A stretch of DNA of 64,000 nucleotides from Rhizobium sp. AC27/96. GTDB lineage: Bacteria > Pseudomonadota > Alphaproteobacteria > Rhizobiales > Rhizobiaceae. The stretch spans positions 1,178,001 to 1,242,000 of the forward strand of contig NZ_LXKN01000001.1 in the NCBI RefSeq assembly GCF_001692325.1, read 5' to 3'. The position numbers and the translations under genes were made by a program. The notes under the pieces were generated by a model. That model was not told the DNA's origin. It was given only the letters and a program-made list of their open reading frames with translations, and ran no database searches. Below are positions 8,684 through 19,664 of the stretch, one piece after another (within the stretch, counting starts at the first letter, position 1; each line of letters opens with the position of its first letter).

Positions 8684-10102
8684 ATGACAAATTGGCTCCC
8701 TGACATTTCCAGTGGCAACGGACCGGTCTATATCCGCGTTGCCGACAGCATCGAGAACGCGATCACCCATGGCGTTCTGCCGCCCGGCACCAAGCTGCCG
8801 CCGCAACGCAATCTTGCCTACGATATCGGCGTCACCATCGGCACGGTGAGCCGTGCCTATGCGCTTGTGCACGAGCGTGGCCTCGTCGCCGGCGAGGTCG
8901 GTCGCGGCACCTATGTGCTGGAGCGTTCGAACGGCAAGCAGATCGAACAGGTGGATCCGATCACCCAGGCGCTTGCCGGCACCCGCGGCCTCAATACGCC
9001 AGATGCACGGATACGTTTCGATACGACGGCGGCTCCCGACATCGGCCAGGGGGAGATCATCGGCAAATTGTTCGCCGATATCAGCAACGAACATCAGTCG
9101 GAAATCTCCTCCTATTCCAGGAATTTTCCGACGAGCTGGTTTGAGGCGGGACAGATCTGGCTTGCCCGCAACGGCTGGAAGCCCGACATCGAGACCGTCG
9201 TGCCGACCTTGGGCGCCCATGCCGGCGCCATTGCCGTCATCTCGGCCGTCACCTCGCCCGGCGACAAGATCGTCTTCGAAAACCTGACCTATACCCAGAT
9301 CAGCCGTGCCACCCGCCTCCTCGGACGCCGCTCCATATTGGTCGATTCCGACGAGTACGGCATGATTCCGGATGATTTCGAGCGGCTATGCCAGCAGCAG
9401 CATCCGCGCCTGGCCTTCCTCATGCCGACAGCACATAATCCCACTCTGGTGACAATGCCGGAATCGCGCCGACGCGCGATCGCCGCCATTGCGCGCCGGC
9501 ACAGCGTCTGGCTGATCGAGGACGATCTCTACGGCGGCATGACCGGCGACCAGAACCCGTTGATGGCAGCCATCGCGCCCGAGCGCACCTTCGTCGTCAG
9601 CAGCCTGGCGAAATCCGTGACAGCAGGCGTGCGCGGCGGCTGGGTCGCCTGCCCCCCGCATTTCGCGCAGCGCATCAAGGTCACGCACAAGATGACCACC
9701 GGCGGCCTGCCCTTCATTCTGGCAGAAACCTGCGCCCGTCTGGTACTGGGCGGTCATGCTCTGGATCTGCGCCGCAAATCGGTCGAGGAAATCAGGGCGC
9801 GTGAACAAATTGCACAGGAGGCGCTCGCGGGATTCGAGTTCAACTCCCACCCGCATCTGCCGTTCCTGTGGTTGAAGCTGCCTGAACCCTGGTTGTCAGG
9901 CACCTTCAAGAATGCCGCCATTGCCGACGGCGTCCTCATAGACGATGAAGACGAGTTCAAGGCGGCGCGCATGGAGAAGGTCTATCACCGCGTTCGGGTC
10001 GCTTTCTCGTCTCCGAAACGGCGCGAAGACGTCGCTGCAGGCTTCATGACATTGCGGCGGCTGCTGGAAAACGGATCGTCGGGTTACGATAGTCACATTT
10101 AA
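8684..10102 (+). CDS. MocR-type transcriptional regulator (GntR winged helix fused to aminotransferase fold)
   Basis: A 472-residue regulator. Residues 12-80 form a GntR-type winged helix (YIRVADSIENAITHGVLPPGTKLPPQRNLAYDIGVT, then TVSRAYALVHERGLVAGEVGRGTYV). The rest is a fold type I aminotransferase domain with the PLP-binding Lys310 in SSLAKSV and LIEDDLYGG before it. Such proteins sense PLP or amino-compound ligands and usually control an adjacent divergent gene, here the DUF1127 gene. AGGA lies upstream of ATG 8684. Repeats in the promoter suggest autoregulation. The ligand cannot be told from sequence. Confidence 0.92.
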   Translation: MTNWLPDISSGNGPVYIRVADSIENAITHGVLPPGTKLPPQRNLAYDIGVTIGTVSRAYALVHERGLVAGEVGRGTYVLERSNGKQIEQVDPITQALAGTRGLNTPDARIRFDTTAAPDIGQGEIIGKLFADISNEHQSEISSYSRNFPTSWFEAGQIWLARNGWKPDIETVVPTLGAHAGAIAVISAVTSPGDKIVFENLTYTQISRATRLLGRRSILVDSDEYGMIPDDFERLCQQQHPRLAFLMPTAHNPTLVTMPESRRRAIAAIARRHSVWLIEDDLYGGMTGDQNPLMAAIAPERTFVVSSLAKSVTAGVRGGWVACPPHFAQRIKVTHKMTTGGLPFILAETCARLVLGGHALDLRRKSVEEIRAREQIAQEALAGFEFNSHPHLPFLWLKLPEPWLSGTFKNAAIADGVLIDDEDEFKAARMEKVYHRVRVAFSSPKRREDVAAGFMTLRRLLENGSSGYDSHI

Positions 10103-10223
10103 GCAAGCCTCGGCACTTTATCGACAGCCGACTTGTGAAATTCCGATTCCGCCATCTCGACTCTTAGCACACTACCATTCTATCAATGTTACTATAGATT
10201 CGCCCGCCATTCAGGGGGAGTGC

Positions 10224-10838
10224 ATGGCCATCGATAGCGTTTCAGCATGCAATTTTAGCAAGCGTTTAGTTACGAGTTTTCTGGCAATCAGTTCCATATT
10301 TTTCGCAGGTGGGTCCGTCGCAATTGCGGCAGATATGGCTGCACCGGCAGCCCCGCCGAAGATTTTCGACGAACTCCGTTTCGGAGCAAGCGGCTCGATC
10401 CAGAGCGGATACGACCACGAAAACGGCGTGTTCCCGGACGTCCAGGTGCTGTTCAATCCGTTCGGTTACAATCCGGCCGCCAATTGGAAAGATCAGCTGG
10501 CCCATCCGCGTATCCACCTGGGAACCTCGATCGGCACAGCCGGATCTGCGACGCAGGTCTATGCCGGCCTTTCCTGGACGCTGACCCACAGCAACGGCAT
10601 CTTCACCGAAGCCGGCTTTGGCGGAACGGTGCATTCGGGCAATCTCAATGATTGGACCGAACATGGGCCGATGCTCGGCTGTCGCCTGCTTTTCCATGAA
10701 TATGCCGGCATCGGTTACAATTTCGACAGCCATTGGAACATGATGGCGCAAATTGCGCATTCTTCGCATGCGAACCTTTGCGATGGTCCGAACGGCGGCA
10801 TGACGCGTGTCGGCCTTCTGGTCGGCTACAAATTCTGA
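10224..10838 (+). CDS. pagL: PagL-like lipid A 3-O-deacylase (acyloxyacyl hydrolase family)
   Basis: A 204-residue exported protein with a signal peptide (about residues 1-36, ending AIA-AD) and a small beta barrel. The C-terminal part AQIAHSSHANL, followed by GMTRVGLLVGYKF, matches the PagL family (PF09411) with its His-x-Ser active-site motif and aromatic terminal strand for outer-membrane insertion. PagL removes the 3-linked beta-hydroxy fatty acid from lipid A, a known modification in Rhizobium. The first residues before the hydrophobic core are somewhat long, so the start may lie downstream. It sits alone between the MocR regulator and purL. Confidence 0.78.
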   Translation: MAIDSVSACNFSKRLVTSFLAISSIFFAGGSVAIAADMAAPAAPPKIFDELRFGASGSIQSGYDHENGVFPDVQVLFNPFGYNPAANWKDQLAHPRIHLGTSIGTAGSATQVYAGLSWTLTHSNGIFTEAGFGGTVHSGNLNDWTEHGPMLGCRLLFHEYAGIGYNFDSHWNMMAQIAHSSHANLCDGPNGGMTRVGLLVGYKF

Positions 10839-10967
10839 TCGGCGGAGCGTGGCCGCAAATGGCCATATCGCTGCTAGCTTGTTATCAATGCCGGCGTGTT
10901 GTGAACGCCGGTGATTTTCCTGTCGCACGACAGGTTGACTTGCGCTAAAGAGACCTCGATCCCCTGA

Positions 10968-13241
<2,274 letters not shown>

Positions 13242-13258
13242 ATCGAGGTACACCACTC

Positions 13259-13492
13259 ATGCCAATGAACCCCGGCGATATTGAAGACATGATCAAAGCC
13301 GGCATTCCCGGAGCCAAGGTGACCATTCGTGACCTGGCTGGGGATGGTGATCACTACGCCGCTGAAGTTGTCGCGGAAGCTTTCCGCGGCAAGAGCCGCG
13401 TCCAGCAACACCAGATGGTCTATGATGCCCTGAAGGGCAATATGGGCGGCGTCCTGCACGCCCTGGCGCTGCAGACGTCAGCGCCCGACTGA
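13259..13492 (+). CDS. BolA family protein
   Basis: A 77-residue BolA/IbaG-like protein: MIKAGIPGAKVTIRDLAGDGDHYAAEVVAEAFRGK, then SRVQQHQMVYDALKGNMGGVLHALALQT. The invariant His in the RVQQHQMVY segment is the residue that shares an Fe-S cluster with CGFS glutaredoxins. A matching glutaredoxin gene lies 2.1 kb downstream. GAGG lies upstream of the start. It follows purL closely and is probably co-transcribed with it. Its last 15 bases overlap the 3' end of the convergent gene at 13478-14677. Confidence 0.92.
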   Translation: MPMNPGDIEDMIKAGIPGAKVTIRDLAGDGDHYAAEVVAEAFRGKSRVQQHQMVYDALKGNMGGVLHALALQTSAPD

Positions 13493-14677
13493 GACGACCT
13501 GCGCCTCAATGCCGGAGTTGACCGTCAGCTCCGGCATGTTTTTCACAGAAAATTCCGCGAAGCGCGATCCCGGCAACGGGCTCGAGGTCATCAGGGTAAA
13601 ATCGAAGAAGGCGCGCACGTCCGGCCCCAGCACATATTGCCGGTGAACCCGCAAGAAATCGCGCTTGATCTTGGCATAGTGCTTTGCCGACAGCATCTGC
13701 TTGAAGCGTATGAACAGGATCGAGGCCTGTTCGGCATCCGGATGCCCGCAAACCTCAACGACCTTCGTCTTGTAGAAATGGATCGCGTCGGTCAGACAGT
13801 GTACATCCAGCCAGAAGATATCCTTGCAGTGCGCGATGAGGCCGACGCGTGAGCGCAGCACCGTTGCCGGCCGCATCAGGGCGCATTGCAGAATGGCGCT
13901 TCCCAGCGTCACAAACACCACGCGCTTGCCGCGAAGAAGCTCAGGTTCACGCTCAAGCAGCAGACCGACTACGTGGGTCGCCACTGACGATCCCATGCTG
14001 TGTGATGAAATGACGATCTCATCGGCATCCGACTCGTCCAGCGCCTGTCGTACGCTGATCGCGCATGCCTCGAGCCATTGCTCGCCGCCGATGCCGTTCA
14101 GGCGGGCCATCGCGACAGCCATCTCCCAATCGGAAAAGAGATGCAACGTATGCAGCTTTTCGGTTTGCGGCAGGAAAATGTAGACGAAGAAGGCCACCGC
14201 CAACGCGATGCTGCCAATATGACTCCAGGCCGGCAATCCGAACATGAACGGTGTGAATGCAATGGAAAGGCTGAGCAACATCCCGACGAGCATCAGCAGA
14301 AACGGGAAGATGAAGAACAGGCCAAAACGCCAGGCATGGCGAAAATAGCCCGTCATCCCTCCCGACGAGGCAACTCTTGCGGCTGCGAGATAACCCTGCG
14401 CCAGCCGGGTAAAAAAGGGCCTGCCATTCAGCGCCTTAACAAGATCATCGTGATCGACAATGTGAACGCGGCTTTGCGTCTGCCACTCGGCACCGGCCGT
14501 GCTCACATCGAAATAGGGCGCCCGGCCAAAATTCTTCAATTCGCCGATATTAACGGAAAAGTCCCACACGGCACCGGCCTGCCTCGCCGAGCGTTCGTAG
14601 CGGGCCCGATGGGCAGCAGCATCCAATGGCTCGAAGCCAGGGAAGTGGAGAACTACCCTTTTCCTAATATTGTCCAT
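13478..14677 (-). CDS. Membrane protein with alpha/beta-hydrolase-like motif, unknown function
   Basis: A 399-residue protein. The N-terminal strand VVLHFPGFEPLDA resembles the opening of lipase folds. Two membrane helices follow at about residues 116-145 and 150-170. A nucleophile-elbow-like motif ISSHSMGSSVATHVVGLL has a candidate Ser227. A later segment, VVEVCGHPDAEQASILFIRFKQML, could contribute other active-site residues. I do not recognise a named family. A cytosolic or membrane-associated lipase or esterase is plausible but unproven. The gene converges on bolA with a 15-base overlap and is the only clear long frame in this interval. Confidence 0.75.
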   Translation of the reverse strand: MDNIRKRVVLHFPGFEPLDAAAHRARYERSARQAGAVWDFSVNIGELKNFGRAPYFDVSTAGAEWQTQSRVHIVDHDDLVKALNGRPFFTRLAQGYLAAARVASSGGMTGYFRHAWRFGLFFIFPFLLMLVGMLLSLSIAFTPFMFGLPAWSHIGSIALAVAFFVYIFLPQTEKLHTLHLFSDWEMAVAMARLNGIGGEQWLEACAISVRQALDESDADEIVISSHSMGSSVATHVVGLLLEREPELLRGKRVVFVTLGSAILQCALMRPATVLRSRVGLIAHCKDIFWLDVHCLTDAIHFYKTKVVEVCGHPDAEQASILFIRFKQMLSAKHYAKIKRDFLRVHRQYVLGPDVRAFFDFTLMTSSPLPGSRFAEFSVKNMPELTVNSGIEAQVVSVGR

Positions 14678-14913
14678 AATGTTGTCAGTCCCCGGGGCAG
14701 GCTTGCGGCGTCAGATACACAGAGCAATGCGAAGACCACGGCCTATCGGCTTTTTCATGGCAATATTCCACAAAGCCATTCGAAAAACATGAAAAATCAA
14801 AAGAGTATCGTCATGCGCGCCGAAAACTGACGAGGACTTCAGGGAAACACCCACCTACCTGCTACACGAAGCGGCATTATCCGTCGCCTCGAACGCCAAA
14901 AAAGCGAATCAGA

Positions 14914-15216
14914 TCAGCACTCGCGACCGGGATAAGGCGACGTCTCCGCACATGGATCCGCCGGTGGTGCCGTCATAATCCTCTCGACAATCGGAGGCGT
15001 GGCCAGCTGCGGTGTCGGCGCGATCGAAGCGCGATAGCCAAATGCTATGCTGAGAATCAGAACGATGGCACTGACGGTAACAGTGCTGTTCAATATCGAG
15101 GCTTTGGGCGTGCGGACATGCTCATAATATTCCCGCTCGCCCTCACTCGTCTCTTCAGAGCTGTAAAACTCACGCTCTTCACCAACCTGGCCCTCGGAAT
15201 AATGATGATGGCTCAT
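14914..15216 (-). CDS. Small single-span membrane protein, unknown function
   Basis: A 100-residue protein. Residues 1-40 are hydrophilic, rich in His, Ser, Glu and Tyr (MSHHHYSEGQVGEEREFYSS); one hydrophobic helix follows (STVTVSAIVLILSIAFGYRA). The Pro-rich C-terminus has two cysteines (DPCAETSPYPGREC). The start at 15216 is backed by GAGGGAG eight bases upstream; an earlier in-frame ATG at 15246 is not. The topology suggests a cytosolic charged domain and a short periplasmic tail. No family is recognised. Confidence 0.6.
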   Translation of the reverse strand: MSHHHYSEGQVGEEREFYSSEETSEGEREYYEHVRTPKASILNSTVTVSAIVLILSIAFGYRASIAPTPQLATPPIVERIMTAPPADPCAETSPYPGREC

Positions 15217-15597
15217 GGTGTTCGCTCCCTCAAAATACGAATGCAATGCTCAGCAAGGAACCGATGCGCGCCAAACCGCACCATTCGACCGACTTTAACA
15301 AACATACCGGCCGTTTGTAAATTAGATAGCACCCTAATATTAATCGCCCCTTGCTTCCGATTTATTTGTGTTGTTCAGTCTTCGAGTTGAAGAGGCGATT
15401 TCAAAACGCACTGTTCAAGAAAAATGGCTAATCGACAAATTCTGCGGCTCACCGGTCGCGCGCGTCGAAAATTCATTCATGCGATGAAAAAGACATACGG
15501 TACGTTTTGCGTCTGGAAATCCAATCGGTCGCTTGCTATTTATGGGAGCAGATTTAACGCTGCGGGCCTTGACCCCGCATGTGAAAGGAACTGGACA
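15217..15597. other. Intergenic region without a recognised gene
   Basis: This 381-base gap separates the divergent small membrane protein gene and grxD. It holds the promoters of both. An AT-richer core lies at about 15300-15360. The grxD frame stays open back to 15424, but the upstream residues are not glutaredoxin-like and lack a ribosome site. I find no hairpin terminator or RNA gene in it. Confidence 0.5.
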
Positions 15598-15933
15598 ATG
15601 AGCGGCATCAACGAATTCATCGCAAATGAAGTAAAGAATAACGACGTTGTTCTCTTCATGAAGGGCACGCCCCAGTTCCCGCAGTGTGGTTTCTCGGGCC
15701 AGGTGGTCCAGATCCTCGACTATATCGGCGTCGACTATAAGGGCATCAATGTCCTCGCAGACGCCGAGATCCGTCAGGGCATCAAGGACTATTCCAACTG
15801 GCCGACCATTCCCCAGCTTTACGTGAAGGGCGAATTCATCGGCGGCTGTGATATCGTGCGCGAAATGTTCCAGGCGGGCGAGTTGCAGCAGCACTTCCAG
15901 GAAAGCGGCATCAGCGTTCGCGCCGCCTCCTGA
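15598..15933 (+). CDS. grxD: CGFS-type monothiol glutaredoxin
   Basis: A 111-residue Grx4/Grx5-type protein that binds a glutathione-ligated [2Fe-2S] cluster and passes or senses Fe-S clusters with BolA partners. It shows [14 protein letters not shown] with the active-site motif C30-G-F-S33, [19 protein letters not shown] (glutathione-binding TVP-like loop and GG), and the usual length. The start at ATG 15598 has AAAGGAA upstream. A strong hairpin follows the stop. The nearby bolA suggests the conserved BolA-Grx partnership. Confidence 0.96.
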   Translation: MSGINEFIANEVKNNDVVLFMKGTPQFPQCGFSGQVVQILDYIGVDYKGINVLADAEIRQGIKDYSNWPTIPQLYVKGEFIGGCDIVREMFQAGELQQHFQESGISVRAAS

Positions 15934-15980
15934 CCGGTCACCGGGCTCCTCGTCCGGTTTCCATGTTCAATTCGATCGAT

Positions 15981-16012
15981 AAGGCGCTGCCGTCGGGCAG
16001 CGCCTTGATATG
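15981..16012 (+). terminator. Hairpin downstream of grxD
   Basis: AAGGCGCTGCC (15981-15991) and GGCAGCGCCTT (15996-16006) form a perfect 11-base-pair stem with a four-base loop. The tract after it (GATATGTTT) is only moderately T-rich, so termination may be partial. Confidence 0.65.
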
Positions 16013-16029
16013 TTTATGGGAATAAAACC

Positions 16030-17304
16030 GTGACGACTTCATCCCAGGCTATGTCCCAGGGGCAGCTGCCCATGGGCAAACGCGAGTTCATCGTGCTCGC
16101 GGCCTTTCTGATGGCGATCAATTCTTTGGCCATCGATATCATGCTCCCTGCCCTGCAGCAGATCGGCTCCAGTCTCGGCGTCGAGAACGAAAACCATCGG
16201 CAATATGTGGTTACGGCCTATCTGATCGGATTCGGCTCGGCCCAGCTCATTTATGGCCCCCTGTCGGATCGTTTCGGCCGCCGCATCCCCTTGTTGATCG
16301 GCATTGTCGTCTACGTCGTCTCGGCCTTCGGCATTGCTCTTATTCCATCCTTTGCCGGGCTGCTTGCATTGCGCTTCATTCAGGGCCTTGGCTCGGCGGC
16401 AACGCGCGTCATCACCATCTCCATCGTCCGCGACGTCTTTGGCGGCCGTCTGATGGCCGAGGTGATGTCGTTGATCATGATGGTCTTCATGATCGTTCCG
16501 GTCATCGCACCTGGAAGCGGCCAGATCATCATGCTCGTCAGCACCTGGCACATGATCTTCGTCTTCATCGGCACCATGGCGACGCTTGTCGGTCTGTGGA
16601 TGTACTTCCGGCTTCCCGAAACGCTGAGACCCGAAAATATCAGGCCGTTGACCATCAGGTCGGTCGCATCCGGGTTCAAGATGGTACTGACCAACCGCGT
16701 TGCGCTCTGTTACACCATCGCCAGCACATTCCTGTTCGGCGCGCTCTTCGGCTTCATCAATTCCGCCCAGCAGATCTACAGCGGCATCTATGGACTTGGC
16801 GTCTATACACCCGTCGCCTTTGGCGGCGTGGCGCTGTTCATGGCCCTGTCTTCCTTCATCAACTCGCAACTCGTCGGCCGCTTCGGCATGCGTCGGCTGT
16901 CGCATGCCGCCCTGCTCGGCTTCTCCTTCATCACCTTCATCTGGCTGATGGTGCAGCTTTACGGCCCGGCGCCAATGCCTTTCCCACTGTTCATGATCTT
17001 TTTCGCGCTGGCCATGTTCCAGTTCGGCTGGATCGGCTCGAATTTCAACTCACTCGCGATGGAACCGCTCGGCCATGTCGCCGGCACCGCGTCTTCGGTA
17101 CTCGGCTTCATGAGCACGGTCGGCGGCGCATCGATCGGCGCCGGCATCGGCCAGTATTTCAACGGAACGGCGACACCGATGGTCATCGGTTATTTCACCG
17201 TCTCGCTGATCGGCCTGATGTTCGTGCTGATTGCCGAAAAGGGGCGGCTGTTCCGCCCGCACAACGCGCCGCCACCGGCCGACCAATCCCTCGCATTGCA
17301 TTGA
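16030..17304 (+). CDS. Bcr/CflA family MFS drug exporter, first of a tandem pair
   Basis: A 424-residue major facilitator protein with 12 predicted membrane helices. The N-terminal segment SLAIDIMLPALQQIGSSL and the motif A region LIYGPLSDRFGRRIPLL are typical of Bcr/CflA proton-driven exporters. Family members export chloramphenicol, bicyclomycin or other compounds; the substrate here is unknown. The start is taken as GTG 16030; ATG 16051 in the same frame is an alternative. It is followed after 13 bases by a paralogue, so the two are probably co-transcribed. Confidence 0.88.
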   Translation: MTTSSQAMSQGQLPMGKREFIVLAAFLMAINSLAIDIMLPALQQIGSSLGVENENHRQYVVTAYLIGFGSAQLIYGPLSDRFGRRIPLLIGIVVYVVSAFGIALIPSFAGLLALRFIQGLGSAATRVITISIVRDVFGGRLMAEVMSLIMMVFMIVPVIAPGSGQIIMLVSTWHMIFVFIGTMATLVGLWMYFRLPETLRPENIRPLTIRSVASGFKMVLTNRVALCYTIASTFLFGALFGFINSAQQIYSGIYGLGVYTPVAFGGVALFMALSSFINSQLVGRFGMRRLSHAALLGFSFITFIWLMVQLYGPAPMPFPLFMIFFALAMFQFGWIGSNFNSLAMEPLGHVAGTASSVLGFMSTVGGASIGAGIGQYFNGTATPMVIGYFTVSLIGLMFVLIAEKGRLFRPHNAPPPADQSLALH

Positions 17305-17317
17305 CAGGCACATTCCC

Positions 17318-18598
17318 ATGACCCCGCCTCAAGACAATACGCCGGCCCAATCCGGCTCCAACCGCATCGGCCTCGGCATCGTCGAATTCATCTTCATCAT
17401 TGCATTGATGACGGCGAGCATTTCGATGGGCATCGACAGCATGCTGCCGGCGCTTCCGAACATCGGCCAATCCCTCAATGTCGCCAACCCCAATGATACG
17501 CAGCTTGTCATCGGCGTCTATTTCCTCGGCTTCGGCATCTGCCAGCTCTTCTTCGGCAGCCTGTCGGATACCTATGGCCGGCGGCGCATTCTACTCGGGG
17601 GCCTTGCCTTCTACACGGTGACGCTGTTCGCAGCGGCCTGGAGCGGCAGTCTCTTCGCCCTGCTTGCTCTGCGCTTCGCCCAGGGCGTCGGCGCTGCGGC
17701 CGTGCGCATCACCACGCTTGCCATCGTTCGAGATTGCTTCGGTGGCCGTGAAATGGCGCGTGTGATGTCCTACGTCATGATCGTCTTCATGATTATGCCG
17801 ATGGTGGCGCCCTTCGTCGGCCAGTTGATCGTTGCCTATTCCAACTGGCAATGGATCTTCATCCTGATCGGCATCGTCAGCGCCGGCCTGTTCCTGGTCG
17901 CCTATTTCCGCATGAAGGAAACGCTTCCCGTCGAAGAGCGCCTGCCGCTTTCGGTCGCATCCGTGATCTCCGGCTTCAAGACAGTCCTGACCAACCGCAT
18001 CACCTGCGGCTACATGATCGGCCTGACGCTCTACACCGGCGTGATCTGCGCTTACATCGTCTCGGTGCAGCAGGTCTTCGGCGAAGTCTATGGCCTTGGG
18101 GACACATTCCCGATCGCCTTTGCGGCAACGGCCGCCGGTACCGCTGTGGCGCAGTTCGCCAACGGCTATTTCGTCCGCAGCTTCGGCATGCGCCGCATTT
18201 CCCACGCAGCCATGATCGTCTTCACCCTTCTCGGCGCTGTCGGCTACATCGTTGGCATGTTCGGCCAGCCAAGCTTCACCTTCATCTATGTGCTGATCTC
18301 GATCATGCTGATGATGTTCGCGGTCATCACCACCAACTGCATGGCCATCAGCCTGGAGCCGATGGGACATCTGGCGGGCACGGCAGCAGCCATCACCAGC
18401 TCGATTTCCACGACGGTCGGTGTTCTCCTTGGCGGCATCGTCGGCCAGATGTTCGATGGAACCGCTCAGCCGCTGATCGCCGGCTTCACCATATTCGGTG
18501 CGCTCACGATCCTCGCAACCCTATGGGCCGAGCGCGGCAAGCTCTTCACGCATCCCGGCGATACGCCGGCGTTGGAGCCCGGCATGGGTCACGTCTGA
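17318..18598 (+). CDS. Bcr/CflA family MFS drug exporter, second of a tandem pair
   Basis: A 426-residue, 12-helix major facilitator paralogous to the gene just upstream. It has SISMGIDSMLPALPNIGQSL at helix 1 and LFFGSLSDTYGRRRILLGG (motif A) between helices 2 and 3. The order of helices and many loop residues match the first copy (both have TNR before helix 7 and GTA followed by Ser-rich helix 11), pointing to an old tandem duplication with later divergence. The start ATG 17318 is 13 bases past the first stop. The substrate is unknown. Confidence 0.88.
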   Translation: MTPPQDNTPAQSGSNRIGLGIVEFIFIIALMTASISMGIDSMLPALPNIGQSLNVANPNDTQLVIGVYFLGFGICQLFFGSLSDTYGRRRILLGGLAFYTVTLFAAAWSGSLFALLALRFAQGVGAAAVRITTLAIVRDCFGGREMARVMSYVMIVFMIMPMVAPFVGQLIVAYSNWQWIFILIGIVSAGLFLVAYFRMKETLPVEERLPLSVASVISGFKTVLTNRITCGYMIGLTLYTGVICAYIVSVQQVFGEVYGLGDTFPIAFAATAAGTAVAQFANGYFVRSFGMRRISHAAMIVFTLLGAVGYIVGMFGQPSFTFIYVLISIMLMMFAVITTNCMAISLEPMGHLAGTAAAITSSISTTVGVLLGGIVGQMFDGTAQPLIAGFTIFGALTILATLWAERGKLFTHPGDTPALEPGMGHV

Positions 18599-18613
18599 TC
18601 GACGTGACCTTCC

Positions 18614-19546
18614 TCAAACGCCGCTGCGCGGACGGCTGACCCAGCGCACCGCAGCGGCGATGGCGAGGCCGAACAGCGGCCAGACCGCCCATGGCGTACC
18701 GTACCATGTGAATAGATTGATGGCGACGATGCCGATGCCGGTGATGACTAGGCTGGCAATCGCCATGTCGACCTGCTTGTTGCTGCGAACGAAGCGGTAC
18801 GCGTTGACCCAGATGATGATGAGTATCGGCCATTTCGCCCAGAACTCACCGCTCCAGGTCAGTCCATTGAGCACGGCAAGACCGGCACAGATAATCAGCG
18901 GCGTCCCGTAATTGAGCCGCCAATCCTGCAGCAGAGGTATTCTTGCCGCCATATCCGGCGCCCGGGCCGGAGCCGGCTGCGGGTTGGACCGATATTCGGA
19001 TGTCCTGGTGTCGACCACCTGCACGTCACCCACGCGCACCGCATAGCTCGGCACGCCGCCCTCGATATTCTTGACCTCGAGCTGACCGAGAAAGTCGAAG
19101 CCGACCGCGACCTTGTTGCGGACCTGGTCGTAAACCGTATTGGAGATGACGATACCGCCGGGAGAGGCGCGCGATTGGAGCCGTGCGGCGATATTGACAC
19201 CGTCACCATAGAGATCACTACCATCGGCGATCACATCGCCAAGGTTGATGCCGATGCGAAACAGCATCTGCTTTTCGGTATCGAGCGCAGCATTGTAGCC
19301 AGCAAGCTCGTTCTGGACATCAACGGCTGCCCGCACGGCTTCGACAACGCTTGGAAACTCGGCGAAGACACCGTCGCCCCAGGTATTGATCACTCGGCCG
19401 CCATGCGCCTCGATCAGCCGCGTCATGGCATCGCGATATCGACGAAGGGTCGCAAGCGTCCCCTCCTCGTCCCTGCCCATAAGACGCGTATAATCCTGCA
19501 CGTCAGCGCAGAAGATGGTGGTCAGCTTGCGGCTCGTCTCGGACAT
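18614..19546 (-). CDS. Class III adenylate/guanylate cyclase with C-terminal membrane module
   Basis: A 310-residue protein. The N-terminal class III catalytic domain (about residues 8-180) has metal-binding Asp15 in FCADVQDYTRLMG and Asp58 in TWGDGVFAEF, and LYGDGVNIAARLQ with the transition-state Asn and Arg. It probably makes cAMP. The C-terminal region from about residue 218 holds four hydrophobic segments built from two similar units, each with TW-x-G-x4-WP. GAGAGG lies nine bases upstream of the chosen start. Rhizobia carry many such cyclases with different sensor domains; here the membrane part follows the catalytic domain. Confidence 0.85.
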   Translation of the reverse strand: MSETSRKLTTIFCADVQDYTRLMGRDEEGTLATLRRYRDAMTRLIEAHGGRVINTWGDGVFAEFPSVVEAVRAAVDVQNELAGYNAALDTEKQMLFRIGINLGDVIADGSDLYGDGVNIAARLQSRASPGGIVISNTVYDQVRNKVAVGFDFLGQLEVKNIEGGVPSYAVRVGDVQVVDTRTSEYRSNPQPAPARAPDMAARIPLLQDWRLNYGTPLIICAGLAVLNGLTWSGEFWAKWPILIIIWVNAYRFVRSNKQVDMAIASLVITGIGIVAINLFTWYGTPWAVWPLFGLAIAAAVRWVSRPRSGV

Positions 19547-19664
19547 CTGCCTCATCCTCTCGACAAGCGCCACCCACGGCCCTTGCCTCTGCCAAGAAGA
19601 TAACCTTCCCCGCGTGACTTTCCAAGTGGTCACGCCGGTTGCCGAGCCGGGCCGATGCAGCCTG

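Noticed and set aside
8333..10102. DUF1127 and MocR genes as a toxin-antitoxin or defence pair
   Set aside because: The regulator has a full PLP aminotransferase domain and the small protein is a clear DUF1127 member. Nothing suggests toxicity or mobile context.
15424..15597. N-terminal extension of grxD
   Set aside because: The frame is open, but the 58 extra residues do not look like glutaredoxin, and the ATG at 15598 has a good ribosome site and the family start.
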